DNA of 64,000 bases from CAKSQF01 sp051868045 (lineage in GTDB: Bacteria; Bacillota; Clostridia; Oscillospirales; CAG-272): the NCBI GenBank assembly GCA_051868045.1, contig JBJDZN010000061.1, positions 6,187 to 70,186 of the forward strand, read 5' to 3'. This document shows positions 16,458-26,892 of the stretch, piece by piece (positions within the stretch are counted from its first letter, which is position 1; every line of letters starts with the position of its first letter). Under the pieces are notes generated by a model. The model saw only the letters and a program-made list of their open reading frames with translations, was not told the DNA's origin and did not search any database. The position numbers and the translations under genes are program-made.

Positions 16458-17012
16458 ATGAAACTGGATACCAAAGCATATGAAGAAAAGATGAAGAAAT
16501 CCATCGCAAACTACGAAACCAACCTGTCGACCATTCGTGCGGGAAAGGCAAATGCCGCAGTATTGGACCGTGTGACCGTGGATTATTACGGGTCCCCCAC
16601 CCGTATCAAGGATATTTCTCAGATCAAGACCGCCGATGCCCGTACATTGGTGATCACCCCTTGGGACAAATCCACTTTGAAGGCAATTGAGAAGGCGATC
16701 ATCGCCTCCGATGTGGGCATTACGCCTGCCAACGACGGTTCGGTGATTCGTCTGGTGTTCCCTCAGCTGACCGAGGAACGCCGTAAGGAACTGGCAAAGC
16801 AGATTTCCAAGATGGGCGATGAAGTGAAGGTTGCCATCCGCAACATCCGCCGTGAGGCAAACGACAAGTCCAAGGACATGAAGAAGAACAGCGAAATGAC
16901 CGAGGATGAGCAGAAGGCATCCGACAAGTCGGTACAGGATCTGACCGATAAGTATATCAAGCAGGTGGACGCTGTCACCGACAAGAAAAAGGAAGAGATC
17001 ATGTCGCTCTGA
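16458..17012 (+). CDS. frr: Ribosome recycling factor
   Basis: RRF splits post-termination ribosomes together with EF-G. The 184 residues match the family length. Recognisable segments are TIRAGKANAAVLDRVTVDYYGSPTRI, LVITPWDKSTLKAIEKAI, IRLVFPQLTEERRKEL and IRNIRREAND. ATG 16458 is chosen because homologues begin shortly before this YEEKM segment. AAAGGA lies 12 bases upstream, which is rather far. A 21-base hairpin (16413-16433) sits just before the ribosome site. The preceding 167 bases after pyrH carry no gene. Confidence 0.97.
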   Translation: MKLDTKAYEEKMKKSIANYETNLSTIRAGKANAAVLDRVTVDYYGSPTRIKDISQIKTADARTLVITPWDKSTLKAIEKAIIASDVGITPANDGSVIRLVFPQLTEERRKELAKQISKMGDEVKVAIRNIRREANDKSKDMKKNSEMTEDEQKASDKSVQDLTDKYIKQVDAVTDKKKEEIMSL

Positions 17013-17088
17013 TAGGGGCGTGATCATTCGGGCAACTCCGGTTGCCCGATCTCTTTAAAATCGCAAAGGCAAAGGAAGTGAGCGCATT

Positions 17089-17808
17089 ATGGTCAAAAAG
17101 CAGGATCAGGTGGTCTGCGACGATCGGCTGAAGCACATTGCCTTTATCATGGACGGCAACGGCAGATGGGCGAAGGCAAGAGCCCTGCCCCGCAGTGCGG
17201 GACATCGGGCAGGAGCCAAGGTTTTTCGCCGGATTGTGGACTATATGAAGGTAGTCGGGGCAAAATATATGACGGTCTATGCTTTCTCCACCGAGAACTG
17301 GTCACGTCCCAAGGATGAAGTGGATGCCATCATGAAACTTCTGGACGACTATATCGAGGATGCCCTTGCCGATGTTGCGAAAAACGACGTCCGTGTGATT
17401 TTCATCGGGGATAAATCGCCTTTTACCGACTCTTTAAAGGCGAAGATGACCCATCTGGAGGAGATTTCCAAGGAAAATCACCTGATTCTCAATATTGCCA
17501 TGAACTACGGCGCAAGATCGGAGATCGTTCATGCGGTGAACGAGGCAATCGCCGAGGGCGATCTGCCCATCACCGAGGAGGTTATCGAGCGGCATCTGTA
17601 TACGAAGGAGTCTCCCCCTCCGGATCTGATCGTGCGGACGGCAGGCGAGCTTCGGCTGTCCAATTTTCTTCTCTGGCAGGCGGCATACAGCGAGTTTTAT
17701 TTTACCGACATTCTCTGGCCCGACCTGAAGGAATCGGATGTGGACGATGCCATCCGTGCCTTTTATCAGCGAAAACGCCGCTTCGGCGGGACGGAAGTCA
17801 AGGCTTGA
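17089..17808 (+). CDS. uppS: Isoprenyl transferase (undecaprenyl diphosphate synthase)
   Basis: This cis-prenyltransferase builds the undecaprenyl carrier used in cell wall synthesis. The catalytic Asp lies in HIAFIMDGNGRWAKARALPRSAGHRAG. Other family motifs are YAFSTENWSRP, and near the end LIVRTAGELRLSNFLLWQAAYSEFYF, then LWPD. GELRLSNF replaces the more common GE.R.SNF without loss of key residues. AAAGGAAGTGA precedes ATG 17089. Confidence 0.97.
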   Translation: MVKKQDQVVCDDRLKHIAFIMDGNGRWAKARALPRSAGHRAGAKVFRRIVDYMKVVGAKYMTVYAFSTENWSRPKDEVDAIMKLLDDYIEDALADVAKNDVRVIFIGDKSPFTDSLKAKMTHLEEISKENHLILNIAMNYGARSEIVHAVNEAIAEGDLPITEEVIERHLYTKESPPPDLIVRTAGELRLSNFLLWQAAYSEFYFTDILWPDLKESDVDDAIRAFYQRKRRFGGTEVKA

Positions 17809-17861
17809 CGCACTCCCGCTGTGCGTCTTCCGGAAACTCAAATAAAGGATGGACATAAGTT

Positions 17862-18698
17862 ATGAAAACCAGAGTGATTACGGGGATTGTGGCACTCGTT
17901 CTGTTTCTGCCCTTCGCTATTTTTTCATGGACACCGGCACTTGTGGTGTTTACGGTGATCGCAACCGTGATTTCGATCTTTGAAATGTGCGGATGTATGC
18001 GGCAGAGGAAGAGCTGTCCGATTGTTTTTGTGCTTTCTGAGGTATATGGCATACTTTGCGCCCTCTCCACCCGCCTGTCCTCGGAATTTGCCGTGACCTT
18101 TCTCTCCCTGACGGCGGTTTATGCGGTGCTGATCATGGGCTATGCCATGTTTTCCAAGGGGAAATACACCTTTGATCAGGCAGTGGAGATCCTTTTCGGT
18201 ATTGTTTATGTGACCTTCGGTTACTGCTCCATCGTGCTGGTCAGAGACCTGCCCTACGGGGAATACGTGTTCTGGCTGATCTTCCTTGCGGCATGGCTGT
18301 CCGATACCGGGGCCTACTTTGCGGGTATGACACTTGGCAAGCACAAACTGATTCCCGACATCTCTCCAAAAAAGACGGTGGAAGGATTTGTGGGCGGAAT
18401 TCTGTCCTGCATTCTGATCTTCCTTCTGTACGGCTGGATGATCTCCCTGTTCACCGAGCATACGGCAAACTATCTTGCCCTCATTGTGGCAGGACTGCTG
18501 CTCAGTCTGGTATCGGTCTTCGGCGATCTGCTGGCATCCTACATTAAACGCCGCCATAAGGTCAAGGATTACGGTGCGATTCTGCCCGGACACGGAGGAT
18601 TTCTGGACCGTTTCGACAGCGTTCTGGCAGTCTCCATTCTGCTGTACATATTCTGTAAAAATGCCACCTTTATGCCTCTTTTCGGTCCAATTGTGTGA
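17862..18698 (+). CDS. cdsA: Phosphatidate cytidylyltransferase
   Basis: CdsA makes CDP-diacylglycerol, the branch point of phospholipid synthesis. It is a multi-pass membrane protein with about eight hydrophobic segments. The C-terminal signature SDTGAYFAGMTLGKHKL, SPKKTVEGFVGG and the CDS motif GDLLASYIKRRHKVKDYGAILPGHGG-FLDRFDS are complete. The length of 278 residues is normal. It lies between uppS and dxr, the order common in Firmicutes. Confidence 0.97.
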   Translation: MKTRVITGIVALVLFLPFAIFSWTPALVVFTVIATVISIFEMCGCMRQRKSCPIVFVLSEVYGILCALSTRLSSEFAVTFLSLTAVYAVLIMGYAMFSKGKYTFDQAVEILFGIVYVTFGYCSIVLVRDLPYGEYVFWLIFLAAWLSDTGAYFAGMTLGKHKLIPDISPKKTVEGFVGGILSCILIFLLYGWMISLFTEHTANYLALIVAGLLLSLVSVFGDLLASYIKRRHKVKDYGAILPGHGGFLDRFDSVLAVSILLYIFCKNATFMPLFGPIV

Positions 18699-18714
18699 GT
18701 GTGAATAAAATCCC

Positions 18715-19890
18715 ATGAAAACCATCAAAAATATACAGGATAAGGTGCTGACCGTCCTCGGCTCCACCGGCTCCATCGGAACCCAAACCCTTGACGTGGC
18801 AGAGACTCACGGTATTCCCGTGGAAGCCCTGTCTGCAAGGGAGAACGATGCCCTTCTTGCCGATCAGATCCGGAAATTCCGCCCGAAATACGCCGCAATG
18901 ACCGATCCCGATGCCGCAAAGCGGCTGAAGGAACGGCTGTCGGATACCGACGTGCGGCTGTTCGTCGGTATGGACGGACTGCTGGAAATGCTGACCCATC
19001 TGTCAGGGGACACGGTTCTCAATGCCATCATCGGCGGAGACGGACTGATGCCCACCGTGACGGCAATTGAGCAGGGCAAGAACATTGCCCTTGCCAATAA
19101 GGAAACCCTGGTGACGGCAGGACAGTATGTGATGAATCTGGTAAAGGAGAAGGGCGTGAGTCTGATGCCGGTGGATTCGGAGCATTGCGCCATCTTCCAA
19201 TGCCTGCAGGCAGGCAGAGGGGAAGAGGTCAGACGGCTGATTCTCACCGCATCCGGCGGTCCCTTTTTCGGGAAAAAGCGGGATGAGCTGAAAAACATCA
19301 CCCCCGAGCAGGCACTGAACCATCCCACCTGGCACATGGGACGCAAGATCACCATCGACAGTGCCACCCTCATGAACAAGTGCTTTGAGATGATCGAGGC
19401 GGCGTTCCTCTTCGGAGTGCCGGCAGATCAGATTGATGTGGTGGTTCACCGGCAGTCGGTTGTTCACTCCATGGTGGAGTTCACCGACGGTGCCGTTATT
19501 GCCCAGCTTGCCACCCCCGATATGCGCATGTGCATTCAGTATGCCGTGTCCTATCCCTTCAGACTCCCCGGCAAGGTGAAGCCCATGGACTTTACGACTC
19601 CCTTCGGGCTGACCTTTGATCCCCCCGATCCCGTTACCTTCAAGCCGCTGGCACTGGCAAAGTTCGTGCTGAATCAGGGCGGCGTGCTTCCGGCGGTGCT
19701 GAACGGAGTCAACGACGAGGCGGTAAAGCTGTTTTTGGAGAAAAAGATCGGTTTCCTTGACATCGGCGACCTTGCGGACGAAATTGTCCGCAGTTATAAG
19801 AATATGGACTCCCCGACGCCGGAGCAGATTTTGCAGGCAGAGCGGGAGGCAGGGCAGAGAGTTCGGCTGATGGCAGGGGTCGGAGAATAA
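18715..19890 (+). CDS. dxr: 1-deoxy-D-xylulose 5-phosphate reductoisomerase
   Basis: Dxr makes 2-C-methyl-D-erythritol 4-phosphate in the non-mevalonate isoprenoid route. The NADPH-binding motif VLGSTGSIGTQTLDV is at the N-terminus. Active-site sequence includes ALANKETLV, MPVDSEHCAIFQCL, LTASGGPF, NHPTWHMGRKITIDSATLMNK (substrate loop) and EAAFLFGV. The length of 391 residues is normal. The start ATG 18715 follows cdsA by 16 bases; no strong ribosome site is visible. Confidence 0.97.
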   Translation: MKTIKNIQDKVLTVLGSTGSIGTQTLDVAETHGIPVEALSARENDALLADQIRKFRPKYAAMTDPDAAKRLKERLSDTDVRLFVGMDGLLEMLTHLSGDTVLNAIIGGDGLMPTVTAIEQGKNIALANKETLVTAGQYVMNLVKEKGVSLMPVDSEHCAIFQCLQAGRGEEVRRLILTASGGPFFGKKRDELKNITPEQALNHPTWHMGRKITIDSATLMNKCFEMIEAAFLFGVPADQIDVVVHRQSVVHSMVEFTDGAVIAQLATPDMRMCIQYAVSYPFRLPGKVKPMDFTTPFGLTFDPPDPVTFKPLALAKFVLNQGGVLPAVLNGVNDEAVKLFLEKKIGFLDIGDLADEIVRSYKNMDSPTPEQILQAEREAGQRVRLMAGVGE

Positions 19891-19941
19891 GATCTTTCCC
19901 CACCGAGCCTGCGATTATCTATCTGAAATGAGGTTGTTTTT

Positions 19942-20985
19942 TTGAATATCGTTTTGACTATCCTGCTTGCCGTTTTGGTGTTTGGCGGACTGATTCTGGT
20001 GCATGAGCTGGGTCACTATACCTTTGCACGGATTTTTGACGTTCATATTTTTGAGTTTTCCATCGGTATGGGTCCTAAAATTCTGCAAAAAACCTCCAAA
20101 AAGACGGGGATTGCCTACTCCCTGCGTCTGCTTCCCATCGGCGGATTCGTCTCGATGGCAGGAGAGGACGAGGAGACCGACGATCCCAGAGCCCTGAACA
20201 AGAAGCCGGTCTGGCAGAGAATCATCATCATTGCCGCAGGCGGCGTGGTCAATATTCTGATCGGTTTCATCCTGACCTTTATCATGGTTGCCTGCATGCA
20301 GGGGCTGGGCAGCACCGTTATCGCCGACTTCAGCGAAGGCTCCACCTCTTCTGCCTATCTTCAGGAGGGGGATAAGATCGTTGCCATCGAAGGGCATCGG
20401 GTAGGAACCCACATGGATGTGGCATACGAGATCATGCGGCTCGGCATCGACCCCCTGTCTGTGACGGTGGTGCGGGACGGCGAGAAGATGACCGTCGAGA
20501 ACGTGGTTTTCCCCACTGAGACCAGCGACGGCGTCCGTTTCGGAAGCATGGACTTTCGGGTGTATGCGGTGGAAAAGAACGTGGGAACCGTGCTGACCCA
20601 GTCGTTGTCCTACTGTCGGCTGTCGGTGAAGCAGGTCTGGGAAAGTCTGTACGACCTGATCCGGGGCAGATACAGCGTCAAGACGGTGTCCGGTCCCGTA
20701 GGTGTCACCTCCGAAATCGGGCAGGCGGCAAAGATCAGCATCGAAAATAAGGATGCCACCTCTTTTTTGTATATCGTCATTCTGATTGCCGTCAATCTGG
20801 GACTGGTCAATCTGCTCCCCCTGCCTGCGCTGGACGGCGGCAGACTGTTCTTCATGTTCATTGAACTGATCTTCAGAAAGAAGGTCCCCACCGAGATTGA
20901 GGGGAAGATTCATTTTGCCGGCATTATGGTGCTCTTCCTTCTGATGATCGTCATCACCTTCAAGGATATTTTTTCGCTGTTCTGA
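19942..20985 (+). CDS. rseP: RseP/RasP-type site-2 zinc metalloprotease
   Basis: An intramembrane protease that cleaves anti-sigma factors and signal peptide remnants. The zinc motif HELGH is at residues 21-25 in the first membrane segment, and the second metal-site motif LLPLPALDGGRLFF lies in the C-terminal part. A PDZ domain lies between (about residues 118-200). The start is TTG 19942, with a GAGG stretch 8 bases upstream. It is a candidate to act on the ECF anti-sigma factor encoded at the end of this window, by family analogy only. Confidence 0.96.
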   Translation: MNIVLTILLAVLVFGGLILVHELGHYTFARIFDVHIFEFSIGMGPKILQKTSKKTGIAYSLRLLPIGGFVSMAGEDEETDDPRALNKKPVWQRIIIIAAGGVVNILIGFILTFIMVACMQGLGSTVIADFSEGSTSSAYLQEGDKIVAIEGHRVGTHMDVAYEIMRLGIDPLSVTVVRDGEKMTVENVVFPTETSDGVRFGSMDFRVYAVEKNVGTVLTQSLSYCRLSVKQVWESLYDLIRGRYSVKTVSGPVGVTSEIGQAAKISIENKDATSFLYIVILIAVNLGLVNLLPLPALDGGRLFFMFIELIFRKKVPTEIEGKIHFAGIMVLFLLMIVITFKDIFSLF

Positions 20986-21088
20986 AGCCTGATGAAACCG
21001 AATTTGCCCTTGTTCTCTTTGTGATCCCCATTCCGGCAAAGCAGGAATCGGCAAAACCTCAAGTATGCGAAATGGAAGGCTAAAACCT

Positions 21089-22162
21089 ATGAATTATAAC
21101 GAAATCAGACGGAAAACCCGAAAAATCAAGGTCGGAAACCTGTATGTGGGCGGGGATGCTCCGGTAAGCGTCCAGTCCATGACCAATACCGACTCCGAGG
21201 ATTTTGAGGCGACCTATGCCCAGATTCGCCGTCTGGAAGAGGCGGGTTGTGAAATCGTGAGAATGACGGTTCCCACGCCTAAGGCAGCCCAAACCATCGG
21301 TCGGTTGAAGGATGCCGGGGTTGCGGTGCCGCTGGTGGCGGACATTCACTTTGATTACCGTCTGGCACTGGCTGCCGCCGATGCGGGAGCCGATAAAATC
21401 CGAATCAATCCCGGCAACATCGGGGACGAGGATCGGATCAAGGCAGTGGCGGACAAATGCCGCACCAAGGGCATTCCCATCCGTCTCGGCATCAATTCGG
21501 GATCTCTGGAGAAGGATGTGCTGGCAAAATACGGTGCGCCTACGGCAGAGGCTCTGGCGGAGTCGGCGATGAACAACATTGCCGCTCTGGAGCGATTCGA
21601 TTTTGACAATATCATCGTGGCGATCAAGTCCTCCGACGTCTATCGGATGACGCAGGCAAACAAAATCGTGGCAGGACAGTGCGACTATCCCATCCATCTG
21701 GGAGTCACCGAAGCCGGCTCTGCCGATATGGGAACGGTTAAGTCGGCAGTGGGCATCGGGTCCATGCTTCTTTCGGGTATCGGCGATACCCTGCGGGTGT
21801 CGCTGACCGCCGATCCCGTTCTGGAGGTTGCCAGAGGTCGGGCCATCCTGTCCTCCTTGGGCATGGATCGCCGCAGTAAGATCAATCTGGTGTCCTGCCC
21901 CACCTGCGGACGCACGAAAATTGATCTGATCGGGCTTGTAAAGGCATTTGAGGAGCGGATGAACACCGTCAAGGTCAGCCGACCGATCAAGGTCGCCATC
22001 ATGGGATGCGTGGTTAACGGTCCCGGTGAGGCGGGGGATGCGGATATCGGCATCGCCGGAGGTAAAGGCGAGGGTCTGCTCTTTAAAAAGGGCGCAGAAC
22101 CGGTCAGAATCCCCGAAAATCAGATTGTGGACCGGCTGATTGAAGAAATCGAAAAGCTATAA
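21089..22162 (+). CDS. ispG: 4-hydroxy-3-methylbut-2-enyl diphosphate synthase (flavodoxin)
   Basis: IspG is the iron-sulfur enzyme of the penultimate step of the non-mevalonate pathway. Sequence signs are VGGDAPVSVQSMTNTDSED, the TIM-barrel segment VADIHFDYRLAL, INPGNIGD, and the 4Fe-4S cysteines in LVSCPTCGRTKIDL together with AIMGCVVNGPGEA. Start ATG 21089 has GGAAGG about 9 bases upstream; the earlier ATG at 21065 adds eight residues. With dxr and uppS it makes this cluster an isoprenoid supply block. Confidence 0.97.
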   Translation: MNYNEIRRKTRKIKVGNLYVGGDAPVSVQSMTNTDSEDFEATYAQIRRLEEAGCEIVRMTVPTPKAAQTIGRLKDAGVAVPLVADIHFDYRLALAAADAGADKIRINPGNIGDEDRIKAVADKCRTKGIPIRLGINSGSLEKDVLAKYGAPTAEALAESAMNNIAALERFDFDNIIVAIKSSDVYRMTQANKIVAGQCDYPIHLGVTEAGSADMGTVKSAVGIGSMLLSGIGDTLRVSLTADPVLEVARGRAILSSLGMDRRSKINLVSCPTCGRTKIDLIGLVKAFEERMNTVKVSRPIKVAIMGCVVNGPGEAGDADIGIAGGKGEGLLFKKGAEPVRIPENQIVDRLIEEIEKL

Positions 22163-22211
22163 GCAAGAATTCTGGATCGGACTGTGTATCAGTTTTATCG
22201 GTAAAGAGGAC

Positions 22212-25200
22212 ATGGAAAAGACATTTCTGGAAAAATTCAATCGTTATACTCCCACCCCGTCAGAAAGTACAATCCTGACGGGGATTACCCGCTATACCCT
22301 GAAAGCGGACAAGGAGCGGCGCATGATCGAGGCGTCGATCTGGATGGATCGCCCGGTGGAGAAGGAGGCACTCTATGCCATCGAGCGTGGCATTGCCGAA
22401 GCCTACGAGCTGTCCATGGTCCGCCTTCTGCCCCACTATCCGGCGGATACCTTCGAATTTTCCTACATACATGAGGTTGTCAGGGAAGCCCATCGGATCG
22501 GATATGTGGCAAACGGATTTTTCGGCAATTATACGGCATCTGAGAAGAACGGGGCAATTGTCATCGAAATCGGATTTCCCGAAAGCGGGGTCAATCTGGT
22601 CTGCAAGGCGGGAACCCCTGAGATTATGTCGGCGATCATCCGCTCGGAATTCGGCATCGAAAAAGAGGTGCAGGTCATCGGATGTGCCGACCCGTCGGCG
22701 GGATTTGCCGCATTCGAGGCGCAGAAGAAAGAAACGTTGACCAAGCTTCGGGCAGAGTCCGAGCAGGCGGCAAGGGAGGCGGCAAAGCATCGCCGTGAAG
22801 AGGAAGAGGCACGCAGGCAGGAAGAGGAGAAGACGGCTCATCCCATGGTGAGTACCCTGTCCGGAGAGCCCATCATCTTCGAGCGAACCGAGAACGGACA
22901 CTGCACCGTGGGCTGTATGACCTTCGACCTGTCCTCCCCCGAGGCACTTCTCGGCGATCCCTTTGACATCGAACCGACCCCTCTGCGCACCGCCCTGGGA
23001 AATCCGGGCAAGCGGGTCTGCGTGCTGGGTCAGGTCAACCAGTACGAATCCAAGGAATCGAGAAACGGCGATAAACTGCTGATGACCTTCAGCATCACCG
23101 ACAACGATGCTTCGGTCAATGTGAAGCTGTCCCTGCCCATTGAGGAGGGCAAGGCTCTGGAGAAGATTATCACCAAGTCAGGACGCACCATCAAGCGTGG
23201 GATTGCCAGCGTCGTAACCCTGTACAGTCTGTGCGTGGCGGTTCAGGGAACCATTCGTCCGGACAAGTTCGATAACGACCCTGTGCTGTCGGCAAATGCC
23301 ATTCAGAAGATCGGCAAGATCGGGCGCACCGACAATGCCCCCGAAAAGCGGGTGGAACTCCATCTGCACACCAATATGTCCACCATGGATGCCCTGATTT
23401 TCCCGGAATTCGTGGTGGAAACCGCCGAAAGCTGGGGATGGGATGCCATTGCCGTCACCGATCACGGTAACGTTCAGGCGTTTCCCCTGCTCAAGGACAG
23501 TGCCTCCAAGAAGAATGTGAAGGTTCTCTACGGCATGGAGGCGTACTACGTGGACGATACCGCCCGTGCCGCCTACGGAGACGCCAACACCAACTTCCAT
23601 GAGGACGAAATCTGCGTTTTCGATATCGAGACCACGGGACTGTCGGTCATGACCTGCAAGATTACCGAAATCGGTGCCGTGCGGATCAAGGGCGGTCAGG
23701 TGCTGGAACGCTTCAATACTTTCGTGGACCCTGAAGGTCCCATCCCTGCGGACATCACCGAGCTGACGGGAATTACCGATGAAATGGTCAAAGGCGCACC
23801 CTCCCAGAAGGAGGCGGTTCAGGCGTTTCTGGCATTTGCCGGAGATCGCCTGCTGATCGCCCATAATGCGGGATTTGATATTTCCTTTATCCGGAAGGTT
23901 TGCGAGGACAACAAAATGTCCTTTCCGAACCCCTATCTGGACACCGTCGCTCTGTCCCGCTATCTGAATCCCGAACTGAAAAAGCACAAACTGGACAGCC
24001 TTGCCGAATACTATAAGCTGGGGGATTTCAACCATCACAGAGCCTGTGACGATGCCGAAATGCTGGCGATGATCTTCTTCAGGATGACCGAAAAGCTGTC
24101 AGAGGAGGGCATCCGGTCGGTTCCCGAGATGAACACCTCCATGGCATCCACGGCAGACCCCCTGAAACTGCGTACCTACCACATGATCATTCTGGTCAAG
24201 GACATGGTGGGACTGAAAAATCTGTACAAACTGATCTCCCAAAGCTATCTGAAATATTTCAAACGGGTTCCGAGAATCCCGAAATCCCTGCTGGAAAGCT
24301 ATCGGGACGGTCTGATCATCGGTTCTGCCTGCGAGGCGGGCGAACTGTTCCGTGCGATACTGGATCACCGCCCACAGGCGGACATTGAGGAGATCGCCTC
24401 CTTCTACGATTATCTGGAGATTCAGCCTATCTGCAATAACCGTTTTCTGGTCCGGAACGGAACGGTCCCCGACGATGAGGCACTGCGGGAGCTGAACCGC
24501 CGGATTGTGGAGCTGGGGGAAAAGCTGAATATTCCCGTCTGCGCCACCTGTGACAGTCATTTTCTCAATAAAGAGGACGAAATCTATCGGAAAATCCTGC
24601 TGAAAGGGCAGAAATTCTCAGACGGCGATCAGGATGTGGGGCTGTATCTGCGCAATACCGAGGAAATGCTTGCCGAATTCGACTATCTGGGCAGCGAAAA
24701 GGCGTATGAGGTGGTGGTCACCAATACCCGTGCCATTGCCGCAAGATGCGAGAAGATTCTGCCTATCCCGGACGGCTCCTTTACGCCCAAAATGGATGGC
24801 GCAGAGGAGGATCTGCAAAAGCTGTGCTGGGACCGTGCCATGGACTGGTACGGCTATGAGGGGAAGATTCCCGAGCTGGTAACAGCCAGACTGAATAAAG
24901 AGCTGACCTCCATCATCAAAAACGGCTTTGCCGTGCTCTATATGATTGCCCAAAAGCTGGTTTGGTACAGCGAGTCCCAGGGCTATCTGGTGGGTTCCCG
25001 TGGTTCCGTCGGCTCCTCCTTCGTGGCAACCATGGCGGGCATCTCCGAGGTCAATCCTCTGCCGCCCCACTATCGCTGTCCCAAATGCCGGTACAACGAG
25101 TTTATCACCGACGGATCGGTGGGATCGGGCTTCGATCTGCCCGAAAAAGCGTGTCCCAAGTGCGGAACCCGTATGATTCCCGACGGACACGACATCCCCT

Positions 25201-26807
25201 TTGAGACCTTCCTTGGCTTCTATGGAGACAAATCCCCCGATATTGACCTGAACTTCTCGGGTGAGGTTCAGGGTAAGGTCCATAAGTACACTGAGGAACT
25301 GTTCGGACACGAAAACGTCTTCCGTGCGGGAACGCTGGGTACGCTGGCATCCAAAACCGCCTACGGTTATGTCATGAAATATCTGGACGAGAAGGGAATT
25401 ACCGTCAACAAGGGTGAGATCAACCGACTGGTCAACGGATGCGTGGGTGTCAAGCGTACCACCGGTCAGCATCCCGGCGGCATCGTGGTTATCCCCCGTG
25501 AATACGACGTCACCGATTTCACTCCCGTTCAGCACCCTGCCGACGACCCCAATTCCGACATCGTCACCACTCACTTTGCCTTCTCCTATCTCCATGATAC
25601 CATCCTGAAGCTGGACGAGCTGGGTCACGATATGCCTACCAAGTATAAGTGGCTGGAGAAATACACCGGAGTGTCGGTCATGGATGTCCCCATGAACGAT
25701 CCGCAGGTTTATGAACTGTTCCTGTCGCTGAAGCCTTTGGGAATCCCGGAGGGAGAAATCGACTGCAAGGTGGGAACCTGGGGACTGCCCGAATTCGGAA
25801 CCCGTTTCGTCCAGAAGATGCTGGAGGAGGCGACTCCCCATACCTTCGCCGACCTGCTTCAGATTTCCGGTCTGTCCCACGGTACCGACGTCTGGACGGG
25901 TAACGCTCAGGAACTGATTCATCAGGGAACCTGCACCATTTCCGAGGTCGTGGGAACCCGTGACTCCATCATGCTGACCCTGATCCGATACGGGGTGGAG
26001 AATTCCCACGCCTTCAAGATCATGGAAAGCGTCCGAAAGGGCAAGGGACTGACTCCCGAATGGGAGGAAGAAATGCGGGCGGCAAACGTGCCCGAATGGT
26101 ACATCTGGTCCTGTAAGAAGATCAAATACATGTTCCCGAAGGCTCATGCGGCGGCATATAATATGTCCGCCATCCGGCTGGGCTGGTTCAAGGTCTACTA
26201 TCCCATCGAGTTCTATTCCGCCTTCTTTACCGTTGCCCCATCGGGATTCGATGCCACCATCGTCACGAAGGGCAGAAGGGCAGTCAAGGAAGAAATGAGG
26301 ATCATTGCCGAGAATCAGAAGACCGGATCGGCGACTGCCAAGGACGAGGACAGCATGACCTATCTGCAGATCGTGGACGAGAGCATGGCAAGGGGAATTT
26401 CCTATCTGAATGTCGATCTGTACAAATCGGGGGCAAAGGAATTTCTCCCCGAGGACAAGGTAAATAAACGGATCCGCGTTCCCTTCAACTCCCTGCCGGG
26501 TCTTGGGGATACGGCGGCGGAAAAGATCGTACAGGTCAGGGAGGAAGGGAAGTTCCTGTCCCGTGAAGACCTGAGACTCCGTGCCGGACTGTCCAAGTCG
26601 GTCATGCAGATTCTGGAGGATGCAGGAGTCCTGGATCAGCTGGACGAGACCAACCAGATCTCGATTCTGGGTGATGCTGTCGGAGAACTGCCTGTGACCG
26701 TTTCCCGGGAGCGGGAGTCGGAGTCGATCCCCGTTACCACCAAAACCTTTGCCCATAATTCTGAGGCGGACCTGCTTCCCGACGGAGATCAGATTTCTCT
26801 GTTCTGA
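22212..26807 (+). CDS. polC: DNA polymerase III alpha subunit, PolC type
   Basis: The replicative polymerase of Firmicutes with its own proofreading exonuclease. Order: N-terminal domain with a Glu/Lys-rich coil (about residues 170-210), OB fold (about 270-350), PHP part 1 (VELHLHTNMSTMDA, about 381), inserted DEDDh exonuclease (CVFDIETTGLS, about 468, to HRACDDAEM), PHP part 2, polymerase core (YLVGSRGSVGSSF, about 925; DIDLNFSGE, about 1010) with a zinc finger of two CPKC-type pairs (about 956 and 982). The length of 1531 residues is slightly long. ATG 22212 is the first ATG; AAGAGGA is only 1-2 bases away, so the exact start is uncertain. Confidence 0.97.
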   Translation: MEKTFLEKFNRYTPTPSESTILTGITRYTLKADKERRMIEASIWMDRPVEKEALYAIERGIAEAYELSMVRLLPHYPADTFEFSYIHEVVREAHRIGYVANGFFGNYTASEKNGAIVIEIGFPESGVNLVCKAGTPEIMSAIIRSEFGIEKEVQVIGCADPSAGFAAFEAQKKETLTKLRAESEQAAREAAKHRREEEEARRQEEEKTAHPMVSTLSGEPIIFERTENGHCTVGCMTFDLSSPEALLGDPFDIEPTPLRTALGNPGKRVCVLGQVNQYESKESRNGDKLLMTFSITDNDASVNVKLSLPIEEGKALEKIITKSGRTIKRGIASVVTLYSLCVAVQGTIRPDKFDNDPVLSANAIQKIGKIGRTDNAPEKRVELHLHTNMSTMDALIFPEFVVETAESWGWDAIAVTDHGNVQAFPLLKDSASKKNVKVLYGMEAYYVDDTARAAYGDANTNFHEDEICVFDIETTGLSVMTCKITEIGAVRIKGGQVLERFNTFVDPEGPIPADITELTGITDEMVKGAPSQKEAVQAFLAFAGDRLLIAHNAGFDISFIRKVCEDNKMSFPNPYLDTVALSRYLNPELKKHKLDSLAEYYKLGDFNHHRACDDAEMLAMIFFRMTEKLSEEGIRSVPEMNTSMASTADPLKLRTYHMIILVKDMVGLKNLYKLISQSYLKYFKRVPRIPKSLLESYRDGLIIGSACEAGELFRAILDHRPQADIEEIASFYDYLEIQPICNNRFLVRNGTVPDDEALRELNRRIVELGEKLNIPVCATCDSHFLNKEDEIYRKILLKGQKFSDGDQDVGLYLRNTEEMLAEFDYLGSEKAYEVVVTNTRAIAARCEKILPIPDGSFTPKMDGAEEDLQKLCWDRAMDWYGYEGKIPELVTARLNKELTSIIKNGFAVLYMIAQKLVWYSESQGYLVGSRGSVGSSFVATMAGISEVNPLPPHYRCPKCRYNEFITDGSVGSGFDLPEKACPKCGTRMIPDGHDIPFETFLGFYGDKSPDIDLNFSGEVQGKVHKYTEELFGHENVFRAGTLGTLASKTAYGYVMKYLDEKGITVNKGEINRLVNGCVGVKRTTGQHPGGIVVIPREYDVTDFTPVQHPADDPNSDIVTTHFAFSYLHDTILKLDELGHDMPTKYKWLEKYTGVSVMDVPMNDPQVYELFLSLKPLGIPEGEIDCKVGTWGLPEFGTRFVQKMLEEATPHTFADLLQISGLSHGTDVWTGNAQELIHQGTCTISEVVGTRDSIMLTLIRYGVENSHAFKIMESVRKGKGLTPEWEEEMRAANVPEWYIWSCKKIKYMFPKAHAAAYNMSAIRLGWFKVYYPIEFYSAFFTVAPSGFDATIVTKGRRAVKEEMRIIAENQKTGSATAKDEDSMTYLQIVDESMARGISYLNVDLYKSGAKEFLPEDKVNKRIRVPFNSLPGLGDTAAEKIVQVREEGKFLSREDLRLRAGLSKSVMQILEDAGVLDQLDETNQISILGDAVGELPVTVSRERESESIPVTTKTFAHNSEADLLPDGDQISLF

Positions 26808-26892
26808 GCCGATTCGTACATCAAAAAGATGGCATTCGGTGAAATCTTTGCGGAATATCGGAAGGATAAGGAAGGATAAGGAAGGAAACACT